A DNA stretch of 64,000 nt from Steromphala cineraria (taxonomy: Eukaryota; Mollusca; Gastropoda; Trochida; Trochidae). This document shows, in pieces, positions 50,101 through 59,715 of the stretch; position 1 is the first letter of the stretch; the number at the start of each line of letters is the position of its first letter. The translations under genes and the position numbers were made by a program. A model generated the notes under the pieces. It saw only the letters and a program-made list of their open reading frames with translations, was not told where the DNA came from and did no database searches. The stretch is from contig OU744730.1 of assembly GCA_916613615.1 (NCBI GenBank), positions 19,633,406 through 19,697,405 of the forward strand. Direction: 5' to 3'.

Positions 50101-51657
50101 AGCAGATGGAGCTCCTGAACTGTGAGAGACACTACACAGCAGAAGGAGCTCCTGAACAGTGAGAGACACTACACAACAGAAGGAGCTCATGAACAGTGAG
50201 AGACACAACACAACAGAAGGAGGTCCTGAACAGTGAGAGACACTACACAACAGAAGGAGCTCCTGAACAGTGAGAGACACAACACAACAGAAGGAGCTCC
50301 TGAACAGTGAGAGATACTACACAACAGAAGGAGCTCCTGAACAGTGAGAGACACAACACAACAGAAGGAGCTCCTGAACAGTGAGAGATACTACACAGCA
50401 GGAGCTCCTGAACAGTGAGAGACACAACACAACAGAAGGAGCTCCTGAACAGTGAGAGACACAACACAACAGAAGGAGCTCCTGAACAGTGAGAAACACA
50501 ACACAGCAGAAGGAGCCCCTGAACAGTGAGAGACACAACACAGCAGTTGGAGCTCCTGAACTGTGAGAGACACTACACAACAGAAGGAGCTCCTGAACAG
50601 TGAGAGACACTACACAACAGAAGGAGCTCCTGAACAGTGAGAGACACTACACAACAGAAGGAGGTCCTGAACAGTGAGAGACACAACACAACAGAAGGAG
50701 GTCCTGAACAGTGAGAGACACTACACAACAGAAGGAGCTCCTGAACAGTGAGAGACACAACACAACAGAAGGAGCTCCTGAACAGTGAGAGACACAACAC
50801 AACAGAAGGAGCTCCTGAACAGTGAGAGACACAACACAACAGAAGGAGGTTCTGAACAGTGAGAGACACAACACAACAGAAGGAGCTCCTGAACAGTGAG
50901 AGACACAACACAGCAGAAGGAGCTCCTGAACTGTGAGAGACACTACACAACAGAAGGAGCTCCTGAACTGTGAGAGACACTACACAACAGAAGGAGCTCC
51001 TGAACTGTGAGAGACACAACACAACAGAAGGAGCTCCTGAACAGTGAGAGATACTACACAACAGAAGGAGCTCCTGAACAGTGAGAGACACAACACAACA
51101 GAAGGAGCTCCTGAACAGTGAGAGACACAACACAACAGAAGGAGCTCCTGAACAGTGAGAGACATTACACAACAGAAGGAGCTCCTGAACAGTGAGAGAC
51201 ACAACACAACAGAAGGAGCTCCTGAACAGTGAGAGACACAACACAACAGAAGGAGCTCCTGAGGTGTGAGAGACACTACACAGCAGAAGGAGCTCCTGAA
51301 CAGTGAGAGATACTACACAGCAGAAGGAGCTCCTGAACAGTGAGAGACACAACACAACAGAAGGAGCTCCTGAACAGTGAGAGACACAACACAACAGAAG
51401 GAGCTCCTGAGGTGTGAGAGACACTACACAGCAGAAGGAGCTCCTGAACAGTGAGAGACATTACACAGCAGAAGGAGCTCCTGAACTGTGAGAGACACAA
51501 CACAACAGAAGGAGGTCCTGAACAGTGAGAGACACTACACAACAGAAGGAGGTCCTGAACAGTGAGAGACTCTACACAGCAGAAGGAGTTCCTGAACTTC
51601 AGTTGACTAAAGGCTTATCATAATTATATTGTTTTTAATATCAAAACTTTTTTCTTC

Positions 51658-51663
51658 AATAAA
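51658..51663 (+). terminator. Possible polyadenylation signal just after the array
   Basis: AATAAA on the plus strand, 60 bp past the last unit, in T-rich DNA. It could end a transcript that runs through the array, but the DNA is AT-rich enough for chance. Confidence 0.25.
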
Positions 51664-51689
51664 TATTTCTTACACATTCCTTCTTTGTC

Positions 51690-52190
51690 AAGCTCAATAT
51701 TTCTTTAAGCTTTGCAGTTCTACAGTATCACTTTTTCATAAAAGTGATTTTTTTTCTTACAGATTTTTCAAATAGTTTTTGTCAATCATTATTTAACAAT
51801 GTACGTAATGTGCAATAAGGTCAATTTCATCAAAGCATTTGATTTGATTAAAAATCCATTTTTAAGTCTTTTCATCAACGTCAATGTTTCATTAAAATAT
51901 TTAATCAACCACAAAATTTTCCTATCAAAGTAATTTTTTTCCCTAAAAATCAACGAGTTTTTAAATATTTTTTGATTGAAGTCAACCTTTTCTTCAAAAA
52001 TAATTGTTCATAGGTGATGTCTCTTCAAAGTCTTTTTTCCCCGTCACACTCACTTTTTCAAAAATTTCACAGTTAACAAATCATTAAACGCGTACACATA
52101 TTCCATTAAAGTCATTTTTTCATCAAAGTCAACATTTCATCAATTATTTCAGCAATCAAACTTAATATCATCAGGTAATTTTTCTCCAAA
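51690..52190 (+). repeat. Degenerate T/A-rich repeat right of the array
   Basis: TCAAAGTC, TTTCATCAA and CATTAAA words recur every 30-45 bp with much drift (for example near 51,832, 51,870, 51,928, 52,035, 52,113 and 52,130). This looks like an old decayed minisatellite. No ORF with recognisable content. Confidence 0.4.
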
Positions 52191-52510
52191 ACAAATACGA
52201 TATATATACTTGTTTTCAATGAACATCTTAAGTCATTTATGTTCGCGGCAGGCAAATTCCCGCGTGCAATTGACATGGATACTAGTAATATAAACTATCG
52301 AACAGTATCAACTCGTAACTGTCATTCTGAATGCTTTCGATAAGTTTCCAAAATTACGTTTGACTGATTGACGCTCGTCACTGTCCGGTTTTCGATCACA
52401 ATCGCGAGTTCAAAGCTTTCTGTTATTACTATAACACCAACGCTTAGGGTACCCTTATTCAAATGATCATAACTTGATAACTGCAAGTGCAAGAGCCCAA
52501 AATGACACTT

Positions 52511-53184
52511 ATGCCCTTTTTACATGCGCACTTTACTCCTGAGAGTATAATCATTCCTAGGAGTATTTTTGCTCCTAGGAGTAAAAGTATATTTACTTTA
52601 CGTTCCTTTGGAATTTAAGGACCCTTAAGTATATCATGATTTGCTTACAGTAGAAATAATATTTTTCAATGAAAACTCAATGTGTGAAATGCAAATCTTG
52701 AGGCAGAGAAGAATTTAACATAATTTTACCATAGATTTTGTTTGGTCAATAAACTTCTATTGTAAAAGGAGTGAACGCAGCTGGTTTTCGGTTTTAAAAG
52801 AATGACACCAACAAAAAAAAAACATTTCCTTCATTAGGAAGCATGCTCTCGACAAGTTAAAAAGAATAATCTTGAATGCAAGTTATTATTGATGAAAACA
52901 CAATAATAGTGTTTAAAAACTATATAAATGCAAGTCATTTACCTCAATCTAATCATTCAACTATGCTAATACTATAGAAAATGACAGGATACTCACAGGA
53001 GTAAAAGTAAATATACTTTTACTTTACCTCTAGGGGTGGAGTATTTAACTCCTAGGAGTGAATATACTCCTGTAAGTAAATCTGTTTTGGGCTGTTTACA
53101 TGGCACGTTTACTCCCTGTAAGTATATTTACTCCTAGGAGTAAATATACTCCTAGGAGTAAACGTGCGCATGTAAAAAGGGCTT
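52511..53184. mobile_element. MITE with GCCCTTTTTACATGCGCAC ends and TCCTAGGAG boxes
   Basis: The left end GCCCTTTTTACATGCGCAC and the right end, inverse of the same sequence (53,164-53,182), enclose about 670 bp. Next to each end are several ACTCCTAGGAGTA palindromes, with related boxes internally near 53,030-53,080. No ORF and no convincing target-site duplication, so the superfamily is open (hAT-like by its short G/C-starting ends). Confidence 0.68.
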
Positions 53185-53824
53185 TAGATAGAAAGCCGTG
53201 ATGTCAATTAACGTTGTAGTACTAATGCATTTAGCGCCCGAGAAACATGCAGCAAATTCCGGCAAATTAAGTCAAATAGCTTTCAATTTTTGCACCGGAA
53301 ACAGTACGAATTCAGACATTTTGGTGTTTTTGGACCAGAATTTCAAAACATGTTGGTTCCCTGGAATCCATACCAAATAGTTTTCAACTTCTGCTCCGGA
53401 AACGACTTCGGGCGTACAGACCGACGGACAGGGATATTAAAAACACATACTTAATCATTTATTATTTCTCTCGTTCATTCCCCTGCCCTTGTCATTAAGT
53501 GATAAAATGGACTCTAATACAAGACAAATATTTTGATTCTAATATTAGGTTTCAAGTTATTAAAACATTTTGGTAAAAAAATAACACAATAGCTTGAGAA
53601 GATGGTTTGGTAAAATACTTATATTCGGGCTCTTATTTCTATTGTAACAAATCTTTTATTAGAAAGAACAAAAAACAACATAACCTTAGGGTGGTTCTAG
53701 GGTAAGACTTGATAGTGACTTGATTATTGCGTCCAATCGTTGGATATAACAGAGAGCCGTATTTTAATACGGTGCAACAAGCCTTCTAAAAAATTAATGA
53801 AAAACTTGCTTATGATTTTTATAA
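53185..53824. other. Non-coding stretch
   Basis: AT-rich; no supported gene. The ORF 53,198-53,380 has no recognisable features. Confidence 0.4.
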
Positions 53825-53980
53825 ATTGTATATATTTATAACACTTACAAAGATAGCTTTCAAATTTCAAATAGAAAGAGACTCTTACTATCCCTGGGAC
53901 AAACTCACATTCATTACTTCGTAACTTACGGCAATATAGCATGCTGGGTAGTGGGAGATTCAGGCTGCTCAATCAATTGT

Positions 53981-54355
53981 ATGGAGGTGACTTCTAGAAG
54001 GAAAATTTACACTAAGCTGAAGCTTAATGTCGTAAATGATATCACTCTGGTCAAGACATCTGATTATGGTATACTTATATATTCAGAAGCTAAACCAAAC
54101 AAAAAATACAGCATCCGAAAAGTGGAAATTGTAGGAGGAGGTCAATTCAACAAAGTGAAAATACTGCTTCGTAACGTGGATGAAATGAAAATAAAATTGG
54201 CGCCTGGCCTTCTTGCCTCCACGTCTCCGTGGTTCAAAAGAGTGGAGATTTGGGAGATAAACCAAGATGGAAGTTTTTGCGACACGTGCACGATATTTAG
54301 TACTAACATACCTGATTACGCCTCGGAACACCCACTCATTGTTGTGTTTCTTTGA
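53981..54355 (+). CDS. Unknown ORF, 124 codons; possibly an exon
   Basis: The frame is open from 53,825 to the stop at 54,355, and the first ATG is at 53,981. The upstream part translates sensibly and ATAG|AAAG near 53,873 could be an acceptor, so this may be the last exon of a longer gene. The protein is alternating hydrophobic and polar, as in a beta-sandwich: IYTKLKLNVVNDITLV, YSIRKVEIVGGG, FNKVKILLRNV, PWFKRVEIWEINQDGSFCD at residues 83-101. The last segment loosely recalls the PLAT/LH2 pattern W-F-x-x-V-E-V...C; this is a weak guess. A decayed partial copy lies 0.57 kb downstream, which argues that this stretch once belonged to a duplicated unit. It could still be non-genic. Confidence 0.33.
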   Translation: MEVTSRRKIYTKLKLNVVNDITLVKTSDYGILIYSEAKPNKKYSIRKVEIVGGGQFNKVKILLRNVDEMKIKLAPGLLASTSPWFKRVEIWEINQDGSFCDTCTIFSTNIPDYASEHPLIVVFL

Positions 54356-54748
54356 AAACCACATTTGTGAAAACACAAGCATTTTTCTAAATGTGCACAT
54401 GACAACTTATCACTTTGTCTACTATTCATCGAAGGGCCGCTACAGTCTTCAGTGCTTATCATTGAAGATATTTATTGATATACACGGCTGGAAACATTTG
54501 TATCAAAGGTGATATGGACATGTCCACTTAAAGCTTTGTCAACCGTCTCCAAGACACATTTCTCAAGCAAACAAGAAGCACAAGAAGGAACCTCTCGAAC
54601 TCTCCAACCACCAATACTTGACCGCTACAACAGCTGGACAATGTGCTGGAGCATGTATGTCTACCAGTGGATGTGTTCTTGCAGATCTGGACTCCGGGAA
54701 GTTGTACAAAAGGCCCAAACAAATAGAAAATACCGACAAATAACCAGG

Positions 54749-54950
54749 ATAAAATGAAAATGGCGCCTGGCCTTCTTGTTTCCGAGGCTCAGAAACTCGA
54801 GATGTGGGAGATAAACCAAAAGGCAGTTCTGGTGACACGTGCGCGATATCTATAACTAGCATTCCAAATTACGCCTCGAAAAAACCATTAAAAGCTTCGT
54901 AAACCGTCCGCCAAGTGACTGACATTTATCAAGAAAACAACAAGCACGCT
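54749..54950 (+). pseudogene. Decayed tandem partial copy of the 53,981-54,600 region
   Basis: GGCGCCTGGCCTTCTTG and TGGGAGATAAACCAA match 54,200-54,265, followed by GACACGTGC.CGATAT and ATTACGCCTCG as in 54,278-54,325. The copy has lost about 18 bp and shifted frame, reaching a TAA soon after. It then jumps to a match of 54,527-54,592 (AAGCTTYGT.AACCGTC, CAAGCAC), so the intervening 190 bp are missing. Confidence 0.55.
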
Positions 54951-54959
54951 AACTAACGG

Positions 54960-55320
54960 TTAGACAAGGAAGAACAAGGAGGAGAATACATTAATTAATG
55001 AAATTTATTATGACGATACCATGACAAGGCTGTTCAACGATTAAAGACAAACCACAGATAAAAACATAAAACATACATTTTTTAAAAAGAAAGAGATCAG
55101 TTATTGCTTAAATGGCGAATACTGTATAAGGAATGAATGTATCTGTCAAACTCCCTTCGTTTAAAAAAAAATTAGATATTTTCTTTAAGAAGGATCTTTA
55201 CACTGTGTAACACATGATCCGGGTCAGTTAAAACCTCATAACAAACGTATGGACGCATAAGCAGCTTTATATACTGCTCAAATAAAGAAAAGTAAAGCCA
55301 ATGTTTTTCAATGTAAGATT
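54960..55320. other. Non-coding stretch
   Basis: AT-rich, no gene. CAAATAAAGAAAAG at about 55,280 could be an old polyadenylation or retroelement tail. Confidence 0.35.
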
Positions 55321-55326
55321 TTTAAA

Positions 55327-56331
55327 ATAGAGCCATTGGATCTGAAGCTAATCAGGTTTCATATCAATTATGCTTTAGGGTCTGGCAATTGTGGTTTCCT
55401 CTCTTAGTAGGGTCCCACGGGGTCAGTAAGTGTAAAATTTAGAATCCTGATTACAAAGAGTATGCATAAAATTTTCAGCTTTCTTGTCCTTATGCATCTG
55501 CAGAAGACAGAAATAGGTTTTAAGAGCATAACCTCTGTGGGTCACCGAAGCTATAAAATACAACCCTCACTATAGTTGCTTTTAGAGAGGAAGAAAATAG
55601 TTTTTTTTAATCCTCACTAGTCAAGAATCTGTACACAAGATTTCAGCTTTCTAGTACTTTTGTTTCTGGAGAACAAGATGAAATCAGGGTTTTAGAGCGT
55701 GGTCCTTGTGGCCCTTATGAGGGGCCACAGGGCCACCAGATATATTAAAACATCCCACTAGTCAAGGAGTCTGTACAGCTTTTCAGTTTTTGTCATCAGT
55801 CATTTTGCTTCTGGAGAGCAAGGTGATAATAGGGTTTTATTAGGGGCCACAGGGTTGGCTAAAGCTACAGTTTATAATTCTCACTAGTTAAGAAGTATGT
55901 ACACAAAGTTTCAGCTTTCTTGGCCTTATGCTTCTAGAGAAGACAGAAATAGGTTTTAAGGGCATAACCTATGTGGGTCATCAAAGCTAAAACTTATAAT
56001 CCTCACTAGTCAAGGAGTCTGTACACATGATTTCAGCTTTTTAGTCCTTTTGCTTCTGGAGAGGAAGACGAAAATAGGTTTTTGGGGCGTTTCCCCTGTG
56101 GCCCGTATTAGGGGCCACAGGGTCACTAAAGATACAATTTTTAATCCTCACTTATCAAGGAGTCTGTACACAAGATTTCAGCTTTCTAGCCCTTTTGCTT
56201 CTGGAGAACAAGGTGAAAATAGGGTTTTAGGGCGTGGACCTGTGGCCATTATTAGGGGCTACAATTTATAATTGTTACTAGTCAAGAAGTCTGTACACAA
56301 AGTTTCCTTACAGGCCAGATGAGCTAAAAGG
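55327..56331 (-). mobile_element. Helentron-like element 2, about seven diverged core repeats
   Basis: Same family as 7,911-9,570 in inverse orientation: AATAGAGCCATTGGATCT and GCTAATCAGG at the left, CCAGATGAGCTAAAA at the right (56,312-56,328). The core word CTGTACACA recurs at about 55,631, 55,772, 55,899, 56,021, 56,166 and 56,293, giving units of 122-145 bp, more diverged than element 1. The GTCY microsatellite is missing from the right end. Confidence 0.68.
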
Positions 56332-56920
56332 ACAAAGTGAGTGAGTGATTTTACGCTTTCAGAAGTATTTCAATTATATTGCGGCTTCCTATTATTACAG
56401 GGAGAAAGACAGCAACACCATTGTGGCTATGCATTGAAACTAGAACTCGGCTGGACCTAAGGAACCATGGGTTTTCTCGAACATTGCTATTGTTTAGGAC
56501 CTCTTTGGCAACATTTCAGCCATTATCAACTTTGATAAAAGACAAAGCCATGTGTATTGTATAATATGTTTATCATCAAGTGAGTGGGAGTGAGGGAAGG
56601 TAACCTGTGACCAGGGAGCCAGCTGCTTGCTGCAGAGTAATACACAGACAATACAATACAAGTGGAAGGAAGGAAGGAAGGAAGGAAGCTACTACAGCTA
56701 AAATCATTGTACATAACACTCCGCCATCTACTGCAGAGCGACAGCCAACTTATGAAATATACATCTGAATAGTACAAGCATAGTCCACACACTTCAGTAG
56801 CTCGACATACATAAACATTACTTATATTTCATACAGGAGAATATAATAAAGGTGCACACCCTTGAGCATTGTTTTCTGTTTTGGTGGCCATGAACTCCAA
56901 TTTTCAACATGATGCGGTAA
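56332..56920. other. Non-coding stretch with a (GGAA)n microsatellite
   Basis: A run of GGAAGGAAGG at 56,663-56,689. No supported gene. Confidence 0.5.
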
Positions 56921-58545
56921 AGATAATAATAATAATAATGGGCATTTATAAAGCGCTATATCCATACACAAGGTGCATGCTCAAAGCGCATTGAAAATAA
57001 GAAAATTTAAGGTGATGAGATGAAATGCTATGAAATAAAGCCTAAAAGTAATACTGGTAGCATTGATTAAGGATATTTATAATTAGAGTCTATGGGTAGA
57101 ATCTATAAATAATAGCTAGAAAATAGATGAGTTTTGAGCTGTGATTTAAAAACAGTCAGTGAGGATGAGATTTTGATGACATAAGGAAGTTGGTTCCAAA
57201 CTCTTGGAGCAGTACAGCTGAAAGATTTAAGTCCATAACTGGTGTTTTTATACTTTGGCATCTGGAGAAGCTTCAAATTCTGGGATCGAAGATCTTTTGC
57301 AGGGGTATAGTCCTCCAAGGAATTTAAAAGATATGCTGGAGCCATATTATGTTGACATTTGTAAGTAATACATAGAACTTTAAATTTGATTCTCGCTTCG
57401 ATGGGAAGCCAATGTAGACACTTAAGCACAGGTGTTATGTGACATGCTTTTGGTGTTCTGGTCACAATTCTTGCCGCTACGTTCTGAACTTTCTGGAGCT
57501 TGTACAACTGACGTTTACTGATTCCTATCAGTAAGCTATTACTATAGTCAAGTCTTGAATGAACAAGCATTTGCACAAGTATTTTGGCGGCATCTCTGGT
57601 TATAAGATGACGTATTTGACTGATGCAATGGAGATGATAATAGCAAGTTTTACAGAGTTTATCTATGTGTGAGTCCATTGAAAGTTGAGAATCAATGATG
57701 ACTCCAAGATTTCTTGCATGGCCAGTAAAACGGATTGTAGCAGTTCCGATTTCAACAGAGGTAGCTTGAATATCACGCAAATTACGTTTAGTTCCTACTA
57801 ACAGTGCCTCTGTTTTCTCATCATTTAGCTTCAGCATATTTGATGACATCCATGACTTGATATCAGTTGTGCAGTCAGTAGTACGTTGCAGAGCCTCCTG
57901 TGCATTGTTTGGCTTGAAACTGTCAATCAGTTGCGTATCATCAGCATAAGACTGATGATCCATTTTATTATCCTCTATCACTCTAGCAAGACTATTAGTA
58001 TAGAGTACAAACAGCACTGGACCCAGCACAGATCCTTGAGGTACTCCACACGCAAGTGAAAAGCGTTTAGACTCTGCTTGATGTATAACCACGGTTTGTG
58101 ATCTGTTTCTCAGATACGATTCAATCCAGGAGAGCGCAACATTTGTTACACCCATCTCCAGTTGAAGTTTCGAAAGTAGAAGCTTGTGATCCACAGTGTC
58201 AAAAGCTACCGACAGATCTAAGAGTGTTAATGCAGCAACATTCCCTGAATCCACTCGACTTCTTAGTTCGTCCATGACTCGTAGCAAAGCCGTTTCTGTA
58301 CTGTGGTTATCACGATATGCAGATTGGAAATCATCCATAAGCTCATATTCTTGAAGATGATCATTAAGTCTTACATTCACGGCCTTTTCAATGATTTTCG
58401 ATATAAATGACACATTTGATACAGGCCTATAGTTTCTCAGATTGTTAGGATCCAAGTCACTTTTCTTTAAAAGAGGCTTCACAATAGCAGATTTAAGAGA
58501 GTCTGGAAAAACTCCACTTGATATACTTGAATTCACCAGATCACA
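56921..58545 (-). mobile_element. 5'-truncated CR1/L2-like LINE
   Basis: On the minus strand the element runs from inside the reverse transcriptase (about 58,545) to a 3' end GCGCTTTATAAATGCCC followed by (ATT)n at 56,921-56,940, the tail style of CR1/L2-type LINEs. The endonuclease domain and first ORF are absent, as expected from incomplete reverse transcription. No target duplication was identified. Confidence 0.85.
57103..58545 (-). CDS. LINE reverse transcriptase, 5'-truncated but otherwise open
   Basis: 477 sense codons to a TAA, entering at a GTG codon (58,536) that is internal to the original protein, so there is no true start. Numbering from there: NYRPVS at 35-40, LLDLSVAFDTVDH at 105-117 with the first catalytic aspartates, GVPQGSVLGPVLF at 164-176, and the polymerase YADD at 197-200. 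A C-terminal region with the HWLPIEARI motif follows, ending in SSYYL. No frameshift or stop is seen in the RT, so insertion is probably fairly recent. In life it would copy the element's RNA at the target site; this copy cannot move alone because the endonuclease is missing. Confidence 0.88.
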   Translation of the reverse strand, partial: CDLVNSSISSGVFPDSLKSAIVKPLLKKSDLDPNNLRNYRPVSNVSFISKIIEKAVNVRLNDHLQEYELMDDFQSAYRDNHSTETALLRVMDELRSRVDSGNVAALTLLDLSVAFDTVDHKLLLSKLQLEMGVTNVALSWIESYLRNRSQTVVIHQAESKRFSLACGVPQGSVLGPVLFVLYTNSLARVIEDNKMDHQSYADDTQLIDSFKPNNAQEALQRTTDCTTDIKSWMSSNMLKLNDEKTEALLVGTKRNLRDIQATSVEIGTATIRFTGHARNLGVIIDSQLSMDSHIDKLCKTCYYHLHCISQIRHLITRDAAKILVQMLVHSRLDYSNSLLIGISKRQLYKLQKVQNVAARIVTRTPKACHITPVLKCLHWLPIEARIKFKVLCITYKCQHNMAPAYLLNSLEDYTPAKDLRSQNLKLLQMPKYKNTSYGLKSFSCTAPRVWNQLPYVIKISSSLTVFKSQLKTHLFSSYYL

Positions 58546-58689
58546 CGAAGATCAAGAAATATATAAAAGGAATATCTGTGTATATCAACTACTCGTGCTA
58601 TGAGTTTAGTTTTTGTTTGAATACAATTTTGTTGGGACAAAATAGGTACCTTTATTGAAAAATGATGCAAAAACAATGTTATCCATAGA

Positions 58690-59372
58690 AAATAGAGCCA
58701 TTGGCTTCATATCTGTTTTACTCATGATTCTATTTAACATATAGGAATTACGCTAAAATGTTTATTTCTTGACCGATTTCGTTCAAATTTAGGTTTATCT
58801 CAACATATGAAAACGATAAATGACTGCAAAAGTTTGAAAAAAAAATTATAGGGTCCACTCCGAGATTCGAACCTCTGTGGTTTTAAAGGCGTTACCCATA
58901 GGGCCACCAAAGCTATAAATCATAATCTTAACTAGTCAAGGAGTCTGAAGACAATGTTTTCGGCTTTCTAGGCCTTATGCTTCTGGAGAAGAAGATGGAA
59001 ATGTGTTTTAAGGGTGTGGCCCCTGTGACCCTTATTAGGGGTCACAGAGTAACAAAGTTACAATTATAATCCTCACTAGTCAATGAGTCTATACACAAGA
59101 TTTCAGCTTTATAGGCCTTATGCTTCTGGAGAGCCTTTTGTTTCTGGAGGAGACGTTAAAAATAGGTTTTAAGGATGTGTCCCCTGTGGCCCTTATTAGA
59201 AGCCACAGGGTCACCGAAGTTACAATTTAAAATGCTCACTAGTCAAGGAAACTGTACACAAAGTTTCAGCTTTCTACGAGTTTTGGTTCAGGTGAAGAAG
59301 TCGAAAATGCACAAAGTTTACAAACGGACGGACGCCGGAGACCATGCTATGCCATAAGCCCATCGAGAGCTA
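58690..59372 (-). mobile_element. Helentron-like element 3
   Basis: The left end AATAGAGCCATTGGCTTCAT and the right end ACGGACGGACGCCGGAGACC, ATGCCATAAGCCCATCGAG, AGCTAAAA give the inverse of the 5' end at 7,911, including a short (GTCY)n remnant (59,325-59,336). The core has about three units with TAGTCAAGGAGTCTG and GGTCACAG words, the inverse of those in element 1. Confidence 0.7.
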
Positions 59373-59715
59373 AAAGTGAGTCACATGTTTGCAACTAAGC
59401 AACATGTGATTGATTTACCATTTCCGAGTTTGAATCAGGTGTCACTGAAATGTGTTTCTAGGATATTGTAAGTCTGCTTTATTCAAATAAAGTCAATATA
59501 TCGCGAAATTGTAAAGATAAATGCGTTTTCTGTTGCATTCACGATCAAAACAACATGTTTCATTCGAAATCGGGGGTTCTGGTGCTTTTAACATCGACTG
59601 GCATTCGTATCTATTAAGTAAAGTCATAAATCCACAAACTTAAGTCCAACAGAACAATGTCATGAACCAGTTCGAAAACTGTAAGCCAAGGATTGCAACA
59701 ATATCTATTATCCTA
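59373..59715. other. Non-coding stretch
   Basis: No gene or repeat recognised beyond AT-rich DNA. Confidence 0.35.

Larger units (their letters stand above)
14894..51598 (+). repeat. Giant 37-bp tandem array (about 990 units, 36.7 kb)
   Basis: Head-to-tail units, no spacers. On the plus strand a unit reads GAGAGAYAC, then WACACARC, then AGAAGGAGCTCCTGAAC, then WGT, where Y, W, R, W (unit positions 7, 10, 16, 35) are the common two-state sites. T is only about 3 of 37 bases, A about 16. AGGAGCTCCT is a perfect palindrome containing a SacI site, so SacI should cut almost every unit. Edge units (14,894-15,120 and 51,520-51,598) are more diverged than inner ones, as expected from unequal exchange. 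Rare length variants are 34 bp (loss of GAA or of GCA in the AGCAGAAGG segment) and 35 bp (GGAGTCTGAAC). The minus strand has no stop in the consensus in any frame; TAG appears in one frame when position 10 is T. I see no inserted gene or transposon anywhere inside. Confidence 0.98.

Noticed and set aside
15087..51542. The many minus-strand ORFs (60-344 codons, MSLTVQELLLLC type) as real genes or a Cys-rich protein family
   Set aside because: They are a direct result of a unit without antisense stops. Starts and ends depend on single variants (ATG from a CATTAC variant, TAG from T10), neighbouring frames overlap, and there is no promoter or splice context.
14894..51598. CRISPR array, because of the 37-bp repeat length
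   Set aside because: Units are contiguous, with no spacers and no cas genes, in an animal genome.
14894..51598. Telomeric or subtelomeric repeat
   Set aside because: No TTAGGG-type words and the unit is unrelated; single-copy-like sequence and genes lie on both sides.
58850..58920. tRNA-like element (GGTTCGAATCTC on the minus strand)
   Set aside because: The T-arm stem does not pair and no cloverleaf with acceptor stem can be drawn; it falls inside a Helentron-like element.
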